A DNA stretch of 64,000 nt from assembly GCA_963920665.1 (NCBI GenBank), contig OY987266.1, positions 25,594,248 through 25,658,247 of the forward strand, written 5' to 3'. How positions within the stretch are numbered: the first letter of the stretch is position 1; the number at the start of each line of letters is the position of its first letter. The notes below the pieces were generated by a model. It was not told the DNA's origin. It ran no database searches and worked only from the letters and a program-made list of their open reading frames with translations. The translations under genes were made by a program, and so were the position numbers. Source of the stretch: Straminergon stramineum. Lineage: Eukaryota; Streptophyta; Bryopsida; Hypnales; Calliergonaceae. Positions 56,701-64,000 of this stretch are shown piece after piece.

Positions 56701-58119
56701 AAATGTGTGAAAAAAATTTCAGAATTTTTGATCCCACAGATTGCAAGATATCTGCGTTTAAAGTGAAAAAAACAAGTTTTTGAGCACATTGAGGGATTAG
56801 ATTTTTTGACTTTGAACATTCTTAACTTTCATTTTTTGCACTACAAAGTTTTGAGCTTTAAATCTATATGGTGAGGCATTGAGTTGAGAGTCTAGGGAAA
56901 AAAAAAATTCCAAAAAACTTAATTTTCATTATTAAAAAAATTGCTAAGTAGAAGTAGATACAAGATAGAAGGAAAATCTAAATTATTAATATCTTTAAGA
57001 TAGAATTAAAATGCACTAATCCCAATGGTGAGATTGTTCTAGAAAAAAAACTAAACCATATGAAACTTCTTTTTTTGGAAAAATTTATAAAAATTGCATT
57101 AAAAAATGAATCCTATAAGTTATTTTTTCAAGAAGATACTCTAATTACTAAAATACAAGATTGTCCATAACTTTCTTATAACAAATCCAAATGGAATTAA
57201 TCAAAGATTTTCATGTAGATAAAAATATAATCTATGAGAAAAAAAATTCCAAAAAATAAAATTCAAGATTTCAAAATTTTTCTTTTGCTACCCCATGTCC
57301 CCTATTTTGAGCTTATATGGGCATAACTTTTGTTCCCAGGTACCAATTGAAGAAAAAATTATATCCCCATGAAGCTAATCAGATTTTCAATCTTCATAAA
57401 AAGTTTCAAAAAGTCAGCCATAGATACTTGTTCAAAATCCCATTTGTCACCCTTAGGGACAATGGTCCTTTAGGAAACTAAAGAATAGAAACTCAACACA
57501 AACATACATGCAAGTGTAAACTTTACGTCAACTACCAATAAAACTTTGATCCTTTGTAAGTTTACCATACCGTATCCAAATAACACACAATTTGGTGCTT
57601 TGGGACCCCCTTTTCTTCCATTTTTGGCCAACAAGAACACATCTGAATTTGAAATTTTGATAATAGCAACTACGCTCAGCGCCAAAAGAGATGCTAGTAC
57701 CGTACATCTGTAATTCTTGCGAATCAGATTAACATACCTGTCGCTGGCGGTGTCTCAGCTGCAGTCGTCTCCGCCATAGCCGCAAGCACCACTAACACAC
57801 CGTCTCGCACAAACGCCCTCCTCTGCACCTTGAGCTCACCTAGAAAGACCCAAGGTCCCACGTCCGATTGATCACATCCAAAAAACAAACAACACACACA
57901 CACACAAACAAAAACAAAAACAAAAAAACAGCAGTTTCCAGCAACTACGAATCGAAATTCCTTACCACTAAGCTCAGAAGTCCCAGTTGCCGCCTGAATC
58001 CTGAAGAGCCGCTTCCGAACTAACAAGGGTCGGAGTCCAGAAACACCACTTGCCACGAAGGAAATGGAATTCGAAGTAGAATAGAAGTGTGAAGCCCAAG
58101 TACTGGCAGCTTGGTGCAT
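53714..58119 (-). CDS. Plastid-type alpha/beta-hydrolase, seven exons
   Basis: Exons are 58119-57966, 57839-57738, 56342-56204, 56070-55900, 55179-54906, 54631-54540 and 53960-53714. All joins are GT-AG and keep the frame, giving 392 residues. The Ser/Arg-rich, acid-poor first ~50 residues look like a chloroplast transit peptide. The fold's marks are all present: the oxyanion motif HGFGASAFHW (122-131), MDLLGLGWS, the nucleophile elbow GNSVGG (Ser189), WGDLDPW (Asp344 the likely acid) and GHCPHDEAPE (His371). The sequence resembles the plant hydrolase group that includes At4g36530 and, more distantly, pheophytinase and chlorophyll dephytylase. Ester hydrolysis in plastids is likely, but a chlorophyll substrate is not proven. 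The start is the first ATG of the frame. Intron 2 (1395 bp) holds an R3 element. Intron 1 has an (AC)n run. Confidence 0.9.
56572..57477. mobile_element. R3 TTAA element inside a hydrolase intron (906 bp)
   Basis: Flanks are TTAA (56568-56571) and CTAA. The ends are ACCCTTCAGGACC and, inverted, TTTCCTAAAGGACC. It is collinear with 28779-29694 and fills two thirds of intron 2, in the orientation opposite to the gene's transcription. No exon or splice site is disrupted. Confidence 0.85.
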
Positions 58120-61100
58120 GATTTGGTGGGGAAATTGGAGCAAGGGATCGTCTGGGAAGGTGGTGATGGCTATGGCCGGTGATGCTTGCGGTGTTGCCTT
58201 CAGTTGGCTCAGATGCCAACACTTGCCCTTTCATCCGCAATTGTACTTTGTTGCGAAGCTGGTGCAGGAACTCTGACAAAACTTGAACATTCAGGGACCT
58301 CCGGGAAAAGTCTTTGTGTTGTAGAATGCAGTTAGTAGGGAGCTTTACACCTGAACGGAATCATCCCCAGGGACTATTTTCTTTTTTTTTCATTTCTTTT
58401 GGGCAGTGCAGGAAGCAATCTTCGTGGGAGTGGTGCAGTTGTTCACATCTATAGAAATGGATGAAATGTGCAGAATGCAGATGAAACTTCAATTATTCAT
58501 CCAAAAGAGTGAACATTCATCCAAAAAAGTGGCAATATTGTCCTTAGAATATATACTAGTGTACCTTGTGTTGTTGCCACAATCATTGGGAAGTCAAACG
58601 TGACAGCTAAGCCCTCCTTAACTATGAAAGGACTTGATCCATTGTGAAATGGTCAAACTTCCTCTCTGAGCTAAATTTAGCCTTTAAAATTGTGTGTTCA
58701 AACAACAATCTTATATTTTTATTACTTGAAACTCTAGATTCTATATGGCTTTGAGAAATTGTAATTGTTATCATTTTTGTCGTAGAAATTGAATAGAAAT
58801 GAGTAAAAATAGCAAAAATAATCCAAATTATTTGAATTTTTTTCAAGAGGTACAAGGAGCAATGGGACTACTAGTGTGAAAAAATTTCAATTGGTTGTTT
58901 TATATTGAAAAAACAAAACAACCTCAACAAGGACCTTGAAGTCAAATTTGACTATCAAACCAAATGCATCCTTTTATTTAATTGATGTGTAAAAATTTTG
59001 ATACTTTTTGCTAGTGGAATAATGAAATTTCTATTTATTTTGTATTTTTCCAATAATTTTGATGGAAAAATCAAATTATTGTGACTTTTTAAAGCTAAAG
59101 GTGGAAATAAAATTATGTCAATTATAAAATATATTAGAATCATTTGTAATTTTTAGCATAAATGAAGGGTAGAATGAGAAATATAGTTTCATAATTTAAA
59201 TGTAAAATACGTTTCAAGAAAAGAAATGTGATTGAAAAACACACTATATTGTGTTATTTGGATTCTAACACATAGAGCTTTCAATTGCAATTACTCTTTC
59301 AATTTTTGACAATTCTCAAAATTTTTAAGAAGAGTAGAAACAAAACTTGTCAAGCTTCATTTCTTAGTTGAAATCAAATTCCAAAAATAGTTATTTTGAA
59401 AGTTGCAATCGTGGTTGACCAAGGTACATCCACTTTAGGATGCTTGGACTTTTAGGGGTTACCCTCCTTAAATAAAATGAAAAGTGATTTTCAAAATTCA
59501 AAAAAATTCAGAATTCAATATCTTTTACATAGTAGGTACAAATGCCACATGACCAAAACCCGTGCACCCCTCCTTGCCAAGGGCTTTCCAATGGTACAAA
59601 GAACACGATTGGAAGATGCATGGTTTGGGAGATCTCAATGTAACAACAAAACAAAACAAACACCCTAACTTAAGGTATGGATAGCAAATCAGTGATATCA
59701 TCCACTGGAAATGGAGGAGTACAATGAAAATGGGATTGTTCTTGAGCAAAATATTGCTCTTTCCCTCACCCCGATGGTGATCACACAGCCTAGGATTATC
59801 TCTCTTGTTGCACAATATGTCTAAGAATTGATGCAAGGTAAAATGATCCATTATTGTCCCTATAGTCATTGTAGAATGAGATGAAAAGAGATTCCTTTTT
59901 TGAGATTGGTATAAATTAAAAATCCAAAGCATTAAATGTTCAAATTTCAAATGGATGAATGCAAATATGCCCAAACATGTGGAATATTAGTCTTTTAATC
60001 CATCTAAGTATTTCTAGATTCTTGTGTTAGATCTCTTGGATTTGTATAATATAGATTTTCAAAACTTTCCTTAGCAAATATTCTATGGTTCAAAGGGGCA
60101 AAGTATGTTCAACCTCAAAAAATAACTTTTTCAATTCAAAAAATGACCTTAAAAAGAATTCTTGAATAAATTACTTCCATGAAAATATGAAAACATTACC
60201 TAATTAGAACTTACATTTTGACCTTGAAGAAAATAAAAATCTTCAAATCTTCAATCTATAATCAATTTTAGATGGGATTTTCTTTTTTTGTTTTCAATTA
60301 TTACTGAAAAATATTAGTTGGTGTAGCATTTCAAATAACCTTATGGATATGATTTGTGAATCATATTTTTACAACTTTTGTTTGATTTTGGGTGATTGCA
60401 AGAAAGAGCAGTCCTATTTTGTGTTATAATTAGAGTGACAAAGTTATTTTCCACTAGAACTTTTGGAGGTAGAGCTTGATGAGCTTGAAATTTTTATCGG
60501 AGATGGCTAACTTAATTGTAATCATATTCGTTTCTTTTAGAAATTTTAAAAAATAATTTTTTATTGAAAAATTAATTTTGCTAATTTGTCACACTTTGGG
60601 GTTTAGGGGTTTTTAGTATTGGGGAGTATCCAAAATTAATGATCTAGAGCTGAAATTTTTGTGGTCTATTTCTATAGTAGGATTACATGTGCCTACCAAA
60701 GGGAATCTAAAAATACATTATTTTATGGCCTCCATATTTGTGCAAATAGGGCTCCCTTGTGTGCATGCTTTTGAACATTGAAGATGGTTTTGACTTCATC
60801 TTTTTGGGGAAATTCAATTACCATCAAGTCCTCACAAATTTCCAATTTTTAGGGGGTTTTATTCATGATTTTTTTATTCTATGAGTTTATATCTCATTGT
60901 ATCTATTTCTTGTGACAAACCATCTCTTTTTACAAATAGTATTGTTTCAGTACTTATTAGTAGTCATAGTACTCAAAATGGTTGTTTTAGCTTTCGATTT
61001 TTTGGATCAACAATTGAGATCTTTCGATTTCATAGTACTCGTAGTACTCGTAGTACTGAGTGCAAAAATCATTGTTTTGGCAAAAGACTAGAAAAACTTA

Positions 61101-61130
61101 ACTATCTTTATTGCTACCACCCTTTTCATC
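58120..61130. other. Hydrolase promoter side, then AT-rich DNA without genes
   Basis: Bases 58120-58400 are G+C-richer and should hold the hydrolase promoter and leader. Beyond that, only short or low-complexity frames occur, including a 149-codon minus-strand frame (59974-59525) with no recognisable domain. A 9-bp tandem (GTAGTACTC) lies at about 61030-61055. Confidence 0.4.
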
Positions 61131-61135
61131 AGTAA

Positions 61136-62059
61136 CCCCTAAAAGACCAATTCAAGGTGCATTTTTTGGCAACATAGAAATTTTGGGTAGGTATGTGTGA
61201 CTAGAGATTTCCATGTTTTTGGCCCAAACTTTAATAAAAGGTGTGGACAAGGAATATCTTTCATGTGCACTAAATTCAAGACATTTGGAAATATGAGTAA
61301 AAAATTATAGTCTAATATGTAGTTTGTTTCTCAACTTGGGTAGTCCAGGCAAATCTGAAAAAATTGTTTTTTTCAAAAATAAAAATTTGAATTTGGTTTT
61401 CTAGATTTCTTTGTAGATAGAAAACTTTGAATCATTCCATTTTGATCAATGAGTCAAGAGGTATGAGATGTTTTAGTTTGCAGGCAAGTATGGATTCTCT
61501 ATTCTAAAATAAACTTTGAAGTCCTTTATTTTACTCAATTTTCAATTTTTTTGAAAAAAAATCTTTAGGTGTAGTTCGTTTATTACAACATTACCAATAT
61601 TGGGATTATCATTTTTCAATTACATTAATAAATTGTTAACAATTTTGTATTTTAAATCATTCTCTACATCTTTCTATTTACTATTTTTTTTCCCGATATG
61701 TTGCACAATTCCAAATGATCTAAACATTTTCAAGCATTTAGCCAACTTGCCTTGGAGAATGAATCTAAAGAAGCACCACCATTTTGGACATTTGTTCATA
61801 CAAATGTGACCTTGTGAAGTACAGCTCCTATTTTTTCACAAGACCAAAAAAGGATTTTTATCACTTCAAATGCTAATATCTTGCAATCCACAAAGTGGAA
61901 ATTTCTGAAATTTTTTCCACATCTTCTTAATCTAGTGTATGACAAGATCCTATGGTTAGAAGTGTCCTCAAATGATATTTTTCAAAAATTTGGTACTTTT
62001 ATTAGAAATGGCAGTTTTTGAGGGGTTTTGGTGATAACATAGTCAAGGAACTTTAGGGG
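61136..62059. mobile_element. Intact R4 TTAA element, 924 bp
   Basis: Flanks are GTAA (61132-61135) and TTAA (62060-62063). The ends are CCCCTAAAAGACC and, inverted, CCCCTAAAGTTCC. It is the uninterrupted reference for the nested copy at 28398-30237 and contains the empty R3 target (AACTTTGAAGTCC). Non-coding. Confidence 0.85.
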
Positions 62060-62063
62060 TTAA

Positions 62064-64000
62064 ATTATTATTTCAAATTATATTTGATATATATATATAT
62101 ATATATGTAGGTTTGGTAATTGATCTTAAAACTTAAAACTTATAATTTGTTCTCTTTTTTCCTAGTTAGGCTAGTTAAAGGTACTAGTGAAAAGACGAGA
62201 TCAATCTAAATAAGCATTAAGTATGTGTAAAACGAAGTTGGCTAGTTGGTTGGTTGCCTTGCAAGAACTGAATAGCCAATTTGGTGGAAGTTGTTGTCAT
62301 CTATTACGGCCTATTAATGCAATTCTTCCAACTATTTGAAATTCACCAATTGTTACTTGAGCAAGAGAATGCCTACTCTTTGAGGCCGTGTAATTTTCTT
62401 TGCTATCAATGTGATGCATTTTATGTGCCAAATTGGGGATTGTGTATTGTTGTGAATGGTTGCCTACTTGTGTGGGAGTGTCAACCAATGTTCGGGAAGT
62501 TTTTTGAGTTTTACCGGCTAATTTTCTTTTTTCCTTCAATTCCCAAATTGAACCAATTTTTCAAGGACAGAGACCAGTTATTTTCTCTATTTTTCACTCA
62601 AAACAGACATTTCATGGATATTCTCACCAATTTTTTGCTAATGTTGTAAATTGCCACCGGGGGGTTTGCCAATTCCACTGGCTAACTTTGAACTAGGTGC
62701 CGGTTCTTCCTGATCATTGGTGTCTACTATGAAAATGAATGTATATATGCATTTGAGCAATATTATTACATATTGAGTTGGAATTGTTTAAGTTTGGCAA
62801 TGTTACTACAATGTTAATTAGAAACATTCAAATTGTCAAAAGTTGATACTAAGTAGAAGATCATTGTCATTGTTTGGTTATATACACAAAAGTGGATTCT
62901 TATTGTAGTGGATGTTATGTTGTGTGTGCGGCAAATGTGAAAGTCCAAATTGTCAATTGTGTGTTGTATAACCAAACAGGGAGGTGCTTAAATTAAGCCA
63001 ACTAGGGTCTTACTATGTGAATAGTGTGAATTATCAATTAGCCAAGAGGAGTAAAATTGGGGCAAATTCTTATTCCTTATGGCTTTTAAGAGTGGAGTGC
63101 CAAATTATGTAATTAGACCAAATGGTGAAGATTGAATAGTAAATTGCCTGGTTGGAAGAAATTCTTCTTATTTGTGATTGTGATTTCTAATTTGGATAAT
63201 CTTGTAGTAAGCCTATTAATTATTGTCTCCTTGAGAGAAATTCACATTTGGATTTTGAAAGTCTTACTACATAATGCATTGTCACAATTTGGAAAATTTG
63301 GACTATTCCATAGTCTTTAAGGAATTAATATTTTGTTAATATTTTGTTCTATACATTGACCCTAGGGAGGTGTATAAAGCAAAGACTACTTAGTATTGTA
63401 ATTTTGTTAGGAGAGAGACTCTTAAATTAATATCTAAGAACAAAGAAGGGGACCATGATTTGAATATGATGGTATGGAATATTAGTACGGGGAGGAGTTG
63501 AAGAAAATTTTGTGTATGATGAGTAGTTTTTGGAATTGGAAATATTGAACTGTTGATACATAGCAAGACATCTTGTCTATGTTGGGACCATAAATCACCA
63601 AATGTGAATACTAGATAGTGATGTAGGATTTACTAAATCATCTAGGGATAAAATCTTCATATTCATTGGTGGATTGTTTGCTCTAGTAAAAGTAACATGG
63701 TAGATAAATGTCATGATTTGAGACATTAGATAGTAATTTGATGGTTGTATTGGGCACTATCTCATTTGAGCTAATCAAGTATTATTTTAGCAATATTTGG
63801 TGACATTTTGGTAGTAATTGCATTAATAGAGTTGGATGTCAATAGCATACATTGTAGATGAAGAATTACTATGCAAGTCTTTTCAAAGAAAACAAAATAG
63901 TCCATTTTAGAAAAATCCCACTTAGTAGATGCCCTTGAAAGCAATAAAATTGTCTAGTGAAGGGAAAGATAGACTATGGAATAGACTATAAAGTCAAACT
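62064..64000. repeat. R6-like repetitive DNA to the window edge
   Basis: An (AT)n run lies at about 62088-62107. Phrases such as TATGGCTTTTAAGAGTGGAGT (63077) resemble the R6 interior (TGTGGCCATTAAGAATGGAGT at 32173), so a second diverged R6-type element may start here. As at 30242, it directly follows an R4 copy. A 122-codon hydrophobic frame at 62281 is not convincing. Confidence 0.35.

Noticed and set aside
59525..59974. 149-codon minus-strand frame
   Set aside because: Low-complexity hydrophobic composition, no conserved family, and no gene signals around it.
62281..62649. 122-codon plus-strand frame
   Set aside because: It is rich in Phe/Leu, as expected from T-rich DNA, and lies in repeat-like sequence.

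Overview
The window looks like nuclear DNA of a land plant, probably a bryophyte or another seed-free plant. This rests on spliced genes with GT-AG introns, a late-embryogenesis-abundant (LEA) gene with an ABA-type promoter, an F-box/kelch-type gene, and an alpha/beta-hydrolase with a plastid-type leader. The genes lie in very AT-rich, mobile-element-rich DNA. I cannot name the species. No tRNA, rRNA, CRISPR or bacterial operon signal was seen.

Six genes can be supported. (1) The 5' exon of an unrecognised gene on the minus strand runs off the left edge (24-566). (2, 3) Two intronless RimJ/RimL-type GNAT acetyltransferases on the plus strand (16157-16690 and 37953-38489) lie in a duplicated segment of roughly 2.3-2.7 kb. 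(4) A two-exon LEA protein gene is on the minus strand (24739-26029). (5) An intronless F-box gene is on the plus strand (51282-52490). (6) A seven-exon alpha/beta-hydrolase gene is on the minus strand (53714-58119). Apart from the paired acetyltransferases, the genes show no functional link.

Most of the rest is a dense, partly nested collection of non-coding DNA transposons with terminal inverted repeats (TIRs). The dominant group has ends like TTAA-CCCCTAAAGGACCAAGG and duplicates TTAA at its target. At least fifteen copies in several subfamilies are visible (about 920, 640, 580 and 240 bp, down to 28 bp). Other groups are elements flanked by TA with mariner/Stowaway-like ends, a family with GGGAGGCAACC ends, and long fold-back elements.

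The best structure is a 'Russian doll' at 44311-50817. One roughly 915-bp TTAA element is interrupted by a 712-bp palindromic TTAA element, a 4480-bp TA-flanked element built of repeated modules, and a 384-bp GGGAGGCAACC element. Removing all three by their target-site logic restores the normal element length. A second nest lies at 28398-30237. Within-window paralogues supply empty sites that date several insertions relative to duplications.

By region: 0-9 kb holds the edge gene and dispersed repeats. 8-20 kb holds a rearranged inverted duplication and the first acetyltransferase. 20-24 kb is a cluster of TIR elements. 24.7-26.5 kb is the LEA gene and its promoter. 26.5-33.3 kb lies between 450-bp inverted arms. 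34-39.2 kb holds the second acetyltransferase duplicon. 39-51 kb is AT-rich DNA and the nest. 51-58 kb holds two genes. 58-64 kb is mobile-element DNA.
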